A stretch of 64,000 nt of DNA from Rhyzopertha dominica (Eukaryota; Arthropoda; Insecta; Coleoptera; Bostrichidae): contig QCXZ01000137.1 of assembly GCA_025024175.1 (NCBI GenBank), positions 68,572,680 to 68,636,679 on the forward strand, in the 5' to 3' direction. Below are positions 36,834 to 49,440 of the stretch, piece by piece. Position numbers and translations under genes: made by a program. The notes beneath the pieces are model-generated. The model made no database searches. It saw nothing but the letters and a program-made list of their open reading frames with translations, and was not told the origin of the DNA. The stretch's first letter is position 1. Every line of letters begins with the position of its first letter.

Positions 36834-38091
36834 CATAAGCGTACCTAAGGGGGAGATGTGGACTGCCAACTCCGGGACCTTCCCACCTTCAATACATTTA
36901 GCTGGTTAATTAAGTATGTATTTACGAAATTGTAAATGAAGTAAAATTTATATTTCACAATTTTCATCCAGAACTCATCTTTGACCTATGCAAAAGACAT
37001 TCAATAAGTCGTTGCTATAACAGGTTACGAAGCTTACCTTGGTCAAGAGCCATAACGCGATTTCTACTTTGTTCAGCTCTTATAATATGTTTTCCTATAG
37101 AGATTGTTCAACTATGCATGATTCTGTTATACGGAATACACAGAATCGGTCACATATTTGTATTTGGCGGTAACTTTATAAATTCGTGTTACATTTTAAC
37201 AGTTAGTACAGAAAAACAAAAAACTTTCAAAAAGATCAGTTATTTCGAGCATAAATCCATTCGAACTAAGAGTTATGGAAGGCTATTTAATATAAGTTTT
37301 AGGAATCCAGTAACATTATAAGCACGAATTAAAACCCGGTGTGCTGTTAAAGTGTCAGTATACAAAAGTCTNNTAAAAATCCGATTNAATATATTTCAGC
37401 TTATATATAGGCTTAATTTGGTTAANATATTAATAATAATAATTAATAATAATGAAATAAACCCAAAAGCTCAGTCTAAAAAAGGATGGTATATTCTGTA
37501 CTGTGATCATAACAAGGCATCACTTTACTGTTGTGTTGTAGTGTCTGGTTATTATCTAGCATTGATATAATCGACTCAAAAGTATTATATCGATTTATGC
37601 CCGGTCATTTCTTTTAGCCAGAGAGCAAAAGAAGTGGGTACTCAAATTTGATTAATTAAAATATCAGATTAATGCAATCACGGTTTTTAATCCAAAATTT
37701 GCTAAATTTATCTTTCTTGAGTACTTCGTTTGACATTATTATACGTTATGTGGATCACGGATCTTTATTCTTCCAAATAAAATGTATCAACTCATCTTTT
37801 GTTAAAGGTGATAGAGATGCAACTGAATGCGCTAGATATCATCTAACAGAGATCATCAATAATTGAATTAGGAATAAACGAGCTTTTTATGATCAGTGTA
37901 TATAAAAACATAAAAAAATTTGGGTCTTTACAAAAGATCACCTTGCAGAAAATCAAAGATTGTTCATGGAATAATTAATTACTTAGGTACAGAATCCGAT
38001 GAAGGCACATTTCTATTTGTGTTGAATTATTGACTAACGGAAATTCCTGCTTTGCCCCCCCCCCCCAGACCAAAAGCTGGGTANACCCATG
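36834..38091 (+). mobile_element. 12-bp-TIR repeat family, copy B
   Basis: It begins CATAAGCGTACC (36834-36845, 10 of 12 to the consensus CATGGGCGTACC) and ends GGTANACCCATG (38080-38091). Near each end is a run of Gs or Cs (a 13-base C run near 38056). Flanks CATTTTTT and CATGTTTT, offset by one base, may be remains of an 8-bp target duplication. No transposase is recognised. Matches copies A, C, D and E in blocks. Confidence 0.75.
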
Positions 38092-38230
38092 CATGTTTTC
38101 ACAATATACTGAGNGCTTGTGTTTTACAAAATCGTAGACGATTTGTACAATTAATTTAAATGAGTTAATTTAATTTAGAAGTTTATCATTAACATGATAA
38201 TGATAAGATATCTAAACATGTAATCATGTA

Positions 38231-38250
38231 CAGGGTGTTCCATTTAAAAT
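38231..38250 (+). mobile_element. Lone element end, ACAGGGTGTTCC type
   Basis: The sequence ACAGGGTGTTCCATTTAAAA starts here. A similar but weaker block lies near 41758. No opposite inverted end was found close by. Confidence 0.35.
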
Positions 38251-40270
38251 AATGCAGCTAGTGTCAATTTCATCGCACCTCACCGCTGCAGCCCAGTGTG
38301 CAAATTTGTATCCCAAATATTTGTCAGCTTTACAAGATATTCCTAATTGAAGTGTGGACACATGAATGTGTAATAATAAAATCAAAAGAGGCAAAAATAT
38401 CCGCGTTTGCGCAAGTAAAAAATATAGGGTTCTATTAAAAAAATCAAGTTATCCATAATAAACTTTCCGAAATTAAAATAAAAATATCGTCAAAATTATG
38501 GAAATAGAAAAACGTTTTTATACAATTTTTTCGTGCTTCAACGAATGGCAAAAACATTTTTTAAAATGCTTCAAAGAATGGCCTGTTAGAGGTAACATGT
38601 TTGCTTAATAAAGTGACATGACCTTCAATTTCAACAAGAAATTCGGAAATACAATTATATGTAGGCTGTTTTATTTCAAATAATATTATAATTAGAGAAT
38701 ATTTAGAGAAATTGCTGCGTTGACAAATTATTATAACGGTAATGGCGGCTAGAATATATCGAATTCTTTTTACAATAAAATAATATCTTTTTAGACATAC
38801 CGATAGGTTTCCGTTGTAGAATTTGCTAAAAATGTTCTTATATATTCGGAGTCTCCGTTTGGTTTTCACTAAAGAACACTGAAAATCATGGTTATGGTGG
38901 AAAGGATTAAGTATGTCACATGTATGTACTCTGCAAACCTGTTAACTTATTTGTATTTGTCTAAAAAAGTAATGCTATGGCATTGCGAAATACGTCTGTT
39001 TTGCAATAAACATTTGACCTGAAAGTTAACGTTTTATTTTCTGCGTATCGTGCCACGAATTTGTAATTTTGAGGGTTTGATGATTTTATCAGTTATGCAT
39101 GTATGTCGCAGAATGTTGCAGCTTTTGTTGGAACAGCTCAATAATCGTATAAAAACGACGTTACATAAAAACTGTTACACAATGCTAAAAATGTACATTG
39201 GAACATTGCAAGGATATTTTCTCTTGTAAGTAGTTTTAGCATAGAACAAATGGGTCAAGACAATTCATATAAAAACGCAGTTTATCAAAACATCTTGATT
39301 TTTAAATTTTGATTTATAGCCAAAGCAATATTATCAAAGGATATCTAATTTTTTTCTAGTAGAAACAATAAATAGGATTAGATCCAAGTCTGAAATAGTC
39401 CTCTTTCATATTAAATGTCATTGTTTGCAATTATAGTGTGGGATGTAACATATTATTTTTAGACATCTACGAAAGAACGGATAAGGTATTGTTTGGATTT
39501 GTGTATCACGCCACAAAAAATCCATTTTTTGAAACGTAAATCACAAAACTGTTGTTCCAATTAAAGAAGCCCCCTGATAAACCAATGAATTAAGGTTAAC
39601 ACAAACTCAAATGGCAAGATTAATTGTTTCTGACATATCTGAGTAATTTATGCAAACCAACGCGTATGACATAAATAAAAGCGTTTGTTTATGTGCTTCT
39701 TAGGATTTCACACTTATGAACTGATATTGTGCGAGAATAATACGTCTTTATTCGTTTGTTGTGGACATTTTTTTATTGTGTTTGCTCTTATCCAAATGTG
39801 AGTTTCTATAGATATACGTAGAAAGCAAGTGATGGGACTTTCATGTGCGTTCTATTTAAATTTTTTATTTGATCAAGTCTTCGGTAACGGAATTCTAATG
39901 TAAATATGTGTTAATGGTCCAATTGCTGTATCATCGTTAAGCACACGTTATATATGTTTGCACGGTTTTCTGCCACATATTGACATAGATACCTGTCAAG
40001 TACGGCAATTATTTGTACAAGTTGTAATAGAGCACATTATTCAGTCAATATTTAATCTACTTACTTACAAGGACAAAATTTGGACTGTATTTTTGATAGT
40101 ACTCCCAACAAGCAGAACTATTTTATAATAGTCAAATACTAACGCGTATATATGTAGAAAATAATTATGTGGCTATATCTGCGGATATATTTTGTTTTAC
40201 AGAAGAGGAAAGGAAAAATCCTTTTGCAGTCGCTGAATGCAACAGAATTATTGCATAATGAGTAATACGG
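38251..40270. other. No feature recognised
   Basis: AT-rich; a 102-codon minus frame at 38869-38561 shows no family resemblance. Confidence 0.4.
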
Positions 40271-40511
40271 CAACATTTATAAAACTACTTTATAATAAAT
40301 TGCTATAAAACCATTTTATAACAAATATATAGTAATTTTTATAACACCTCAGTAACTATTTATAAAACTGCGCTACAATACCTACTAAAGCCACTATACA
40401 ATGCTGTATAAGATTAAAATGTTTTGTAAGGATGCGCCTTTTTGCATCTTTAAGCATTCTATAAACGTTGTGACAATGTTTATAGGAGAGCCGTTGTTTT
40501 ATAAACGTTTG
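40271..40511. mobile_element. Possible small inverted-repeat element
   Basis: CAACATTTATAAAACTAC at 40271-40288 is found approximately inverted at 40493-40511 (GTTGTTTTATAAACGTTTG). The interior repeats TATAAAAC-like motifs several times. The termini are not sharply defined. Confidence 0.35.
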
Positions 40512-40694
40512 TCTGGCTAATGTAAAAGTGTAAAATGCTAGTTGGGCTGCGCTACAATCTTTAAAAGTTAATAATCAACATGCAACATAATTAAACTAGC
40601 TGTTTTTCGCGACTTTATTATATTTTGAAATAAATGGCAGATATCAAATAGAATGGATGCAATTCTAACCAAGTGTTTTGTAAATACATTAATA

Positions 40695-40727
40695 ATTAAA
40701 TTAATTAATTAATTAATTAATTAATTT
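40695..40727. repeat. (ATTA)n microsatellite
   Basis: About seven ATTA units in a row. Confidence 0.85.
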
Positions 40728-41054
40728 CTAAACTCTAGCCCAAAAATACGCAACTAAAGATAATTAAATTTCGTAAATAATTCAGCTTATTTCCCTCCTT
40801 CAGATCAAGAATTTAAAAAACCCTGAAATGCGATTTATTGTTTTCTAACCAAAAACTAAAAAATAACGTTTCATTCTTTTAACTTCAAAAATGACAGACT
40901 TCCCCTAAAAAGGGTGGAATTTTGAAAAAATGCTGGAAACGTGTTTATTTTATCGAAAGCCTATAAATACTTCCATACAAACTGTTATCCCCTATTTCAC
41001 CTCGTTGGAGTACAATATGCAAACATACTTCCTCAGTGGGTGTTACGTTATGAA

Positions 41055-41410
41055 AGAAATAAACTGGCCCAAATAAAATGTATCAACTCATTTTTTGTTA
41101 AACGCGAGAGCGATGCAACTGAATGCGCCGTACCTAACTGAGTTCATCAATAACGGAATAAGTAATAAAGGGGTTTTGTATGATCAGTGTACCTAGAATA
41201 TAAATAATTTGGGTCTTTATTTCACAGAAGAAGTTTTAAGTCGCCTTGCAGAAAATCCACGACGATTTACTCATGGAATAAATACTTCATTAATTATTAC
41301 TTAAGTACCTATATCTTATAAACATTTATTATTTGCATTTATGTTGAATTATACTCTACAGGACGTTGCTGCTTTGCCCTCCCTTAGACCAAAAGCTGGG
41401 TACGCCCATA
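41055..41410 (+). mobile_element. 12-bp-TIR repeat family, copy C, 5'-truncated
   Basis: It matches copy B from AAATAAAATGTATCAACTCA to the end and also holds a segment found in copy D (with CGCCTTGCAGAAAATCCACG) that copy B lacks. It ends GGTACGCCCATA at 41399-41410. The C-run before the end is shorter and interrupted. The 5' terminus is absent. Confidence 0.75.
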
Positions 41411-43648
41411 GTTGTTTACAAAACACAACCTCAAGCCTGGAAGACTTTACAAGTGAGGGATAAGTCCATAGTTTTGTGTGCACTTTTCTTAACATTACAA
41501 TAAATGAAAAAATACTTTGTAATAGTAAATAATGCTAATTTGATGAGAAAGTTTTTATTTTTTGTTTTTGGGCTCTAGTAAGGACACATTTTTAATATAG
41601 CTCCAAAAAAGAGATTTAGTTGAAAAAAGGATAACATGTTTAATTAATAAGCAAATGCTTCATTGTACTCATTCATCTACTATTCCGTAAATGAGTGAAA
41701 ATAATTAAACTAGTTGTATAGCAAAACGCCTAGTGAAATAAGCTATAAGTGATATGGGTTGTTCCATTTAAAATTTGTGAAGGGGTATGGTTTGCGATAA
41801 GAGGGTAAGCGCTATCCATTAAAACTTTGTCTCACACGTTATCCTCTTAAAACAAAAGTAAATCCGTTTATGTATTTTTTTTAAATTTTTTACAAATCTT
41901 AAAAAATCTCCCTGTATAGCATAGACATATTTTAATATTTGTAGATACTCAATTGGAATATTAAAATGTAAGTAAAACACCTTCATTCACTAAAAACAGT
42001 TTATGCACATGCAGGTGGATTGGTAGGACGTGGATATTAAAATCGATGGCCGTTATGTATGTCTCTAAGAAGCATAGCCTCGTCTGAGAACCATTCAGCT
42101 CTTCAGGGGGTACCGAATTGAACTCGTGGTAGGGCATTACAAATGAGGAGTCTTTTTCGATTCTAAAAATAGCCCGTATAGTTATCTTTACGGTCGGCCT
42201 ATCGGGCCAGTTTAACATTCACCGCATGCATAGTGAATAAAACCAGCCTGTTCTTTGCAAGTCATTCATGAAAGCATTGTATGGTGCACAACCAGTCGAT
42301 AGTTACTCACGTTTGCGACTAATAAACAACAATAATCGCGTTACGTTCTGTAACCTTAGTCCGTAAATGCCTTGGCGAATTTAATTGTTTCAGCTCGTTG
42401 ACCGGCTGGAGTACAAGTGAACGACTTGGCGTTTGCTGTTTGATTACACACACATTATACTATCACATAGCAAATTAATAGTTGTCCCAAATAGTAGCCA
42501 TAATTTTGAAGGATTAAATTTAAAGAGATATTCCCTTTTACAATAGAATAAAAACTATTCCAGATACAAGCAAATGTTTATATTATTTCGCAGTGCAGTA
42601 AATTGTACTTTATATGTATTGTAATTATATGATCCCAGTTTTCCATGAACTGGTACAAAAATGTTAGTGCATCAGGAGTTCGGTGTTTGTTTGCTTAGAC
42701 CCTGAATTTCAACTACCTATGCAAAAGGCGAAACTTTGGGGTCCAACAAAACAGGTGCAGTGCTTGAAATTAGGCTTTCACCAAACTCTTCTTGCAATAG
42801 TAGCATAGTACATTCCACGGTTTTGTTGGTATCATACAGGTGAGTGAGAATGTGTGGAAAATACAATAACCATAAATAATACAGATAAAATAAAGATATA
42901 TGCTAGCAGGCACAGGTAAAAAGTTATAAGGTCTTCAAATTTGAACTTTTTAGTAATAACTTCTAAACTACTCAAACGTAGTTGACAATTTTTGGTAGTT
43001 GTTAATAAATTCTTAAAAAGGAAAAACTAAAAATTTCATATAATTCAAGCAAAAAGAAGATGCATTCTTAGCGTACCTCGACTGTTAAAATCTCTATAAC
43101 TTTTTGTTCTTTTATTTAAAAATATTTTGGCTCTTGTAAAGTTTTGATTAAACGCATCGTTTTGCTGAAAAAATTAAAAGTTAAACTTGATTTTTTTTAC
43201 TAACTTCAATACATACCCATACTAATAGGCTGTTTGCACAATGTGACAAATACAATTATGATATTTTGTTAACTAACCTTACGATCAAATTTCACACAGA
43301 TAATAAAAATAACAGAGTTTTTACAAATAGTCATTGGCGTAGAAGTTATGTTTAACAAAGGGGTTGAGCACCCCCTCCACACCGCCACTGTGCAGATTTT
43401 TGAACATTCTTATCGCTTATTTTATGTCCCTAAATTAATAGGCATTATCCCCCAAACATGAAAAAAATCTTAGCATTCGTTTATAAATTATAATGAAAAT
43501 TCGAGAAAAAAAATTATATTCAACACCCTGTATCTCGGAAACGAAGCCTTCTACGACATATGTTTATGGGAACTTTTCTTTTTAAAAACATGTGTTCTAT
43601 CTTCCATCTATCTTTCTGCAAAAAACTGACTCACCCTGTAAAGTATAC
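41411..43648. other. No supported gene
   Basis: A minus frame at 42218-41961 (85 codons) in a less AT-rich patch shows no recognised domain. AACACCCTGTAT at about 43521 and ACCCTGTA at 43633 resemble ends of other elements. Confidence 0.35.
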
Positions 43649-43943
43649 AGGGTACCGTCATTGTGTGTTACCTAGTAAGTGGAGGCAATATGGCTGCCGC
43701 TGCAGCTGCGCAGTGAAATGGGGTTATTGCGTTCCCAGTTGTAAGAATCCGTCAGATTATTTTGTTTGCCAATAAATCAGAAACGAAAAAAATATGGATC
43801 CTGTTTATAAAAAGAAGCGATTTAGCGTTTAAGGCGGCCGTGTGTGAAATTGCGTCCCAGTGTCAAATTATGAATTTCAACAGTAAGTAGTCAACTTTTT
43901 TAGAATTTTTTTGGAGACAATATGGCTGCAATGACGGTACCCT
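43649..43943. mobile_element. Small inverted-repeat element (295 bp)
   Basis: AGGGTACCGTCATTG at 43649-43663 is perfectly inverted at 43929-43943. Just inside, CAATATGGCTGC occurs at both ends in the same direction. TATAC lies on both outer flanks, though not equally spaced. No coding capacity. A non-autonomous DNA element is likely. Confidence 0.7.
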
Positions 43944-44822
43944 TTCTATACAGGAACACTAAATTTTTCTAAGGTCACTATCTTGAAAGGTAGCGACAAC
44001 GTTGCGACTGATATAATTTCCGTATTATTTCTGATAATTGCATCTCTGGTACTGCCGGATTTGACAGCGATGGTTGTTAGGCTAGATTGAAATTCAGCTA
44101 CTCCATCCCTCGCTTGCACCATACGGTAAAGTATCAGTCTGCCTTTTGTGTTCCTGGATCAAGCCTGCGACTAGAGTTATTGGCGGTATCTTATATATGC
44201 AGTGGCCTTAAATCTTTACCTAAATAGTACCATTAGCTTTGGTATGTGGACAAAGGTATAGTAGAACCAGGACCAGCTAAAGTTGCTACAGACCACACGC
44301 TCTGTCTCCGTAGAAATATGTACTTATAGACATCGATAAATGTGATTAGAAGATGTCTTGATTCTGTGCACCTTGATATGTTCAATCAGCAGAATGCTAT
44401 ATAGCAACAGTTGTTGGTTCAACAGTTACTTCTGAAGATGCTGTAGACAGCATAGCGTAGACATGCGTTATTACTTTTTATACATTTTTGCATGGTTAAT
44501 TCATCATAAAAACATAATTATAAGAACGGCTGAATGTTAAAAATTGGTCATGAAATTCTAATTGGCAAAGACATAAGGTCAGTTTATCTTCTCTTTGTTA
44601 AAGTTGATGTTAGCTAAACTACTTAATTACGTAGTTCATTTAAGCTTGAAATAGAGAAGATTAACTGGCCCATAAGCTTTAAATGTACTAAATTAAAAAA
44701 AAAACTTTATGAAGGTGGTGGCGAAATAAAGAAGAGAATATTTCTCAGAGCAGTAGCTTCAATGATGGATCAAATAATACATTTTCCTTACACTATTGCT
44801 TTCCACAATAAAAGATAACGGT
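43944..44822. other. No feature recognised
   Basis: No supported frame or repeat. Confidence 0.4.
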
Positions 44823-45180
44823 CATTCATAAAAAAACGAGTCAAGCAAGCTAAGGATTTCCCTTTCTAGGGCGAACATAGCCCTCTTGGTGTAAATTATG
44901 ATTTTATGCATATTTTTTTATGTATGTATTCGTTGTCTATTGCATGGATGCAAATAACACGCTATTACTGTTACCTGTAACTAATATGGGCAGCGTTGAT
45001 TCTGCAAAAAGGTTTGCAATTAGCAGAATACCCCATGGATAATCAGATCGTCAGTATGAACGAAGAACGAAGCTCGTTTGACAAACGACAAAAGTGACAG
45101 TCGTCTTTTTGTTGCATCAGCAGTACGACGTATATTTAGAACGACAAAAACCAGCTTGCTTGACCCTCTCTTCATGAACG
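44823..45180. mobile_element. Small inverted-repeat element, family M copy 1 (358 bp)
   Basis: Right end 45153-45180 and left end 44823-44851 are inverted, sharing GTCAAGCAAGCT exactly and a TTCAT start. The right half read in reverse matches 50866-50945 and continues at 52060, including GGTTTTTGTCGT and GTGCAACA-like blocks. No coding capacity. Confidence 0.7.
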
Positions 45181-45554
45181 CCTGTTATAGTGTTATATAA
45201 TTCATGTGAAAATGAGTGACTGAATTCTAATATTAAGACTTAACCATCGTACTTTATTTAATTTATTCATAATCTTTGACATATGGCTAACTCAAAATAT
45301 GCTTTAAAGCTACAAGGAGGGATTTGACTTCACTTGTAGCCTTCTGAAGAAGTTACATATCTGGACTGAAATTTACTCCTCAGTGTACATACAACAACTC
45401 AAATGTCTATAAGTTGGGAAATCTTTGCAACGTTTTTGTTTTGTGTCTAAATCATCATTCCCTTCGGTTTCCTAATATATGCGTCTGTGTTTATATCTTC
45501 TAAATTGAAATTTATTTCGTCTAAAACAGGATTCAGATATCCCATTTCATTTTA

Positions 45555-45562
45555 GTTGCAGA
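45555..45562. repeat. Target duplication, left (GTTGCAGA)
   Basis: Identical to 46789-46796 on the other side of the element. Confidence 0.9.
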
Positions 45563-46788
45563 CAGTGGCGGCTTGTCCGGGTCGGCAGGGTCGGCACTGC
45601 CGACCCAGAATTTTGATCGAAGAAATTATTTTTTTTCGTATTTTTATGTATATTTTGTTTTATTATGTTCAGATATCTTGATACAGTTGGAGCGTATTTT
45701 TTTACATTACCATCAAATTAATAATTAGCCAAAATCACATTTTTACGGGTTATCCCGACAAATTTACGCTACTCGGCAACCGTGACTGGGCCATGTATGT
45801 GTTTCTCATCCAAGCCCGTGATCCAAGCGCTGGGTCGGCAGACCGCATCGTATAAGGAAGCAATAGCATCGTTTTTCTATGAGCTGAACAAAGACGCAAC
45901 CCTGCACGCATATTGAATCCCGAGGTGAAAATCGAGACTCTGCAATGCCTGGGGCCGGCAGACAGCATAAAATGTTAAAACGGACTTCATCATTTATTTC
46001 AATTATTTCAAGTTTTTTTTTAATCAACCAATTATAGTTCTGTTTTCTACTGAGTATTACAAATTATCTGATTGACACCCTTTACATGCTTACAGTTTTT
46101 TTATAATCATAATTTTATTTTACGTATATATGTTTTTATTGAAGTTAATAAAGGTGGCCCGGCATTCATAATCGTCGGATTCCGAAAATTAATTTTGACG
46201 TGTACATTGAACAACAATTATATATATAGTTCAATACTGAAATCATGAAAAACTACCCGAATGTTCTACGAAATTTTTCATTTTCCATTTTCCCAAGATT
46301 ATTGTAAGAGCTATCCTCTTAAATAAACAATTTTAAGCAGATACCTTCAAACATTTAACTGAATTAATTAAATGCATGTTATAAATTTAGTCAATCTGAA
46401 ATCATTGAAGAATTTCACACAAAAAGGAAATAACAAAATAAATAAGCGCCCGTACCCATATAATCGCTTAATGCTGTCTGCCGGACTTCCGAATACATCT
46501 TCGGATTGGGTCGACATATATCAACTTCTCCTCTCCGGTGCAGTACAGGTGCACGCTTAACGTTGAAATTATGTAGCTAGTTGCCAGATTAGGCTATTTG
46601 TTACCAAATGAACTATCTTTTTAACTTGCGGCGATATGAAAATTTACAGAAGTAGCAAGTAATAAACAACAACAACTACGAGTATATACAAAATTATTTA
46701 CTAATTTATAAATAAATAATATTGACTAACTAGAGTGGACCAAAGTTTTTACTGCCGACCCAATAGAATTTGTCACCAGCCGCCACTG
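45563..46788. mobile_element. Non-autonomous hAT-type element (1226 bp)
   Basis: Termini are CAGTGGCGGCTTGTC and, read inward from the right, CAGTGGCGGCTGGTG (13 of 15). A perfect 8-bp duplication GTTGCAGA flanks it. The 8-bp duplication and CAGTGGCG-type ends are characteristic of hAT elements. Subterminal motifs GGGTCGGCAG recur near both ends, and CCGGCAGACAGCAT (45955-45968) is perfectly inverted at 46471-46484; such motifs often bind hAT transposase. No transposase remnant is seen. Minus frames at 45750-46027 are in a GC-richer patch without recognised domains. Confidence 0.9.
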
Positions 46789-46796
46789 GTTGCAGA
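46789..46796. repeat. Target duplication, right (GTTGCAGA)
   Basis: Identical to 45555-45562. Confidence 0.9.
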
Positions 46797-48889
46797 ATAT
46801 CTTGGTAATTATTATTTAAGAAGGAGGGTTGCGGTTTCGACATTACTATTTGTATTATCGTTTTGTTGTCAGTTGAACTGTAGAATTGCGATCTTTATAT
46901 CGCCTCTTGTTTTGAAGCCTACTTTTTAATGGCTTTACAATTTATATATTGCCTGGGAATGTAGATACAAAATACTGAATAAAATTTTGTAATAAATACT
47001 ATTGTTTCGAATTCAGTTGCGTATTCAAGTAACCAATGATGCTATGTGACAAATGGAAATCATTGTGAGTTTGGGAATATAACATATGCATTGCTTAGAA
47101 TTACATGTACATACATCCATTTTGGCATTAATGAAATCCGTTTCTTAAATCTAAATTATACCAATAATGTACCGCATGCGAAAACACTTAATTGTGGTTG
47201 TCTCAAGCAGCTGTAAATATGTTTTTGGTAAACAGGCTTTAAATTTGTATGATTTAATTAACTATGTGTTATGTGTAAGCCATCTCCACATAGCATGTTT
47301 TCTTTCTCGGCATATAACTGATACTGAGAGGTTTTATTTAGTTGTTTTATAAACGTCTTATGCGTATAGAAATACTGATGGTCCAATAAGGAATTGTTCA
47401 GTGTACCACATTAAAATAAAATACCGCCTGCCAACTCCTAGCCGCGGGAATTTTATGTGGGCAGTTTTACAGTAATTAATCCTACAACTTCCTCTACGTA
47501 AACGGCGGCGGAAGGCGCTCTCGGTGTTTATAATTACTTCGAGATACGACCACTACTGCACGAGTATACCTGCAGATTCAGTCGCTTCCTTGCTTCAAGT
47601 TTATGTAACGGTATTTTAACGTTACTAAAATTATGTTTAAACTGTGTGCATATCTTTATTCTAATATTTCAGGTAAACATTGTATATTTAAACTGTACAA
47701 AGGGAAGGTATTTGTCGTCAGGTATTTCAGAAGCCGGTCTGTTTCCAAGTCAAACAGTTGTATAGAATGTACAAACTTTGAAAACTAGTTAATAGAAAGT
47801 GTAAAGGCACCGAGTTAATTTAAGAAATTGATTCTACTTGGCGTTGTATTTTCAATAAAATGAAGTCAATTAGTTGAATTCTTTTAAAATAGAATGTTTT
47901 TAAGTTAGGATGGTTTTCTTCCATTGCCTTCACATTCCAAGAACAATTTTAGAAGTAAACATGCTTATACAATAAAATGTTATTAAGAAGTTCTTTTGAT
48001 GTATATTATTGTTAAGTAGAGAATAGTTTGCTTTTGTTGCCCTTCAAAATATTTGCTTCCAGTTAATACGCATTTATTCATTATTTGGAATCACGTTTCA
48101 ATAACTAAACACATTTTCGTAACTGTTGTACCTTTCATTAGTAAATAGTTAGTAACAGTAAAGCTAGATCTGGATTGTATGGGTGAGGGTATAATGGGTA
48201 ATCAGTTGATTTAGGCTCAAGTGCAAGTTCTTTTCTGTTCTTTTTTGTTAGCATTGTGTAGGGTTGTAGAACCTAGTACAACAGCATGTTCCGCAAGCTT
48301 GTCTTTTATGGTCGGATTATATTACCAGTTCACACACGTAATTACTTTTGTGCAAACTTAACGCCATCAAGTGGCTGTAAGCTTTAGACAAATATATTTG
48401 GAAATTGTGGTGATGTCTAACCGCTAAGTTAGTAAATTTAGCTTGAATATATTCTTCTGTACGAGAAACGCATCCTACTCTTTCTAATACATGAAAAAGG
48501 ACTTAAGTCAACTGCTTGGGCAAGCGCCGCTATAGCGAATGGTTCGTTTTTAATACTAACACATACCTGAAAATACCCATCCGTAGTCATAGTTTTAAAC
48601 TCTTATAGTCGTATTCTTGCAATAATAAATAAATTAACAATAAAATCTCTATTGTAACTACTTTTATCGATATTATAGATTAGTGAATTTCTGAATATTA
48701 ATTCTTGATGTAAAACTTCATCAATCACAGAGGAAGAGGATCTAGTGCCCGGTTTGATTTCTGAAAGAATAAAATGCGCATTTTTTTCTCACTTTTTGGG
48801 CAGCTTCAAAAAGGCGTTCCGGTGTAAAAGCTTCCTCTAGTGTTTAATGCATATGTTATCACCTTAAGTTAGGTTCGTTCGTGTCTTGT
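46797..48889. other. No gene supported; GC-richer patch at 47415-47600
   Basis: 47415-47600 has several CpGs (GCCGCGG, GGCGGCGG, GGCGCTCTCGG) in otherwise AT-rich DNA. It could be a host promoter or first exon, or an old element. The rest is featureless. Confidence 0.3.
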
Positions 48890-49440
48890 GTGATTAATTT
48901 TCTCCACTTAGTTTAGTTTCCAGTTTGTACAATTCTACACTCTTTTAAACCACTTGTCACTTTATTCGTCCACCGGCTCCCTGGCCATCCTCTTTTTTTC
49001 CCTGCGAGATTCCCCCCTAGCAGTATTTTCGGTAATGTAATGCAGGCTTTTACGTCCGTTGTTCATTGTAAAAAGTGCTCACATTTATTCTTGACGTTTC
49101 ACCGATCATACTGTCGGCTTCTTCTGAAGAAGCCGACGGTATGATGGACGAAACATCAAGAGTAAATTCTATGACCACTGCATCAAACTGGGAAGAACTT
49201 TCTACGAGTTTTTCGGTATTCTATTGCAGGCCATTCTTGATGGTATGTTCCCTTTCTATGTAAATCTTTGTCCTCTCATAAAGGTTGAAAGATCAGGTTC
49301 TTTCTAGTTCTGCCATTTCGTTGTTTGTCCTCTCTTAGATATTCTAATTCTTGTTTTAAAAAAAATCTATCTCAAAGTCCATGCTTCGCTGTCATATGTT
49401 ACTATTGGTCGTATTATGGATTAGCCTTTAACGTTCTGGT
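48890..49440 (-). pseudogene. RTE-type LINE 3' fragment, interrupted
   Basis: The minus strand near 49440-49350 reads IIRPIVTYDSEAWTLR, the post-RT motif RPxxxYGSExWxL. Near 49010-48890 it reads KKRGWPGSRWTNKV and TKWRKLI, the C-terminal motif GRPxxRWxDxV then WR. The two parts are in correct order for one element and are separated by the hairpin at 49090-49160. Confidence 0.6.
49090..49160. repeat. Long hairpin of Penelope-like type
   Basis: Arms 49090-49124 and 49126-49160 are reverse complements at 30 of 35 positions with a single-base loop. The plus strand has CTGAAGA (49124-49130) and CGAAAC further on, and the outer arm reads CTTGACGTTTC. These recall terminal repeats of Penelope-like elements and the conserved hammerhead ribozyme boxes, but a convincing stem II is not visible. 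Confidence 0.65.
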
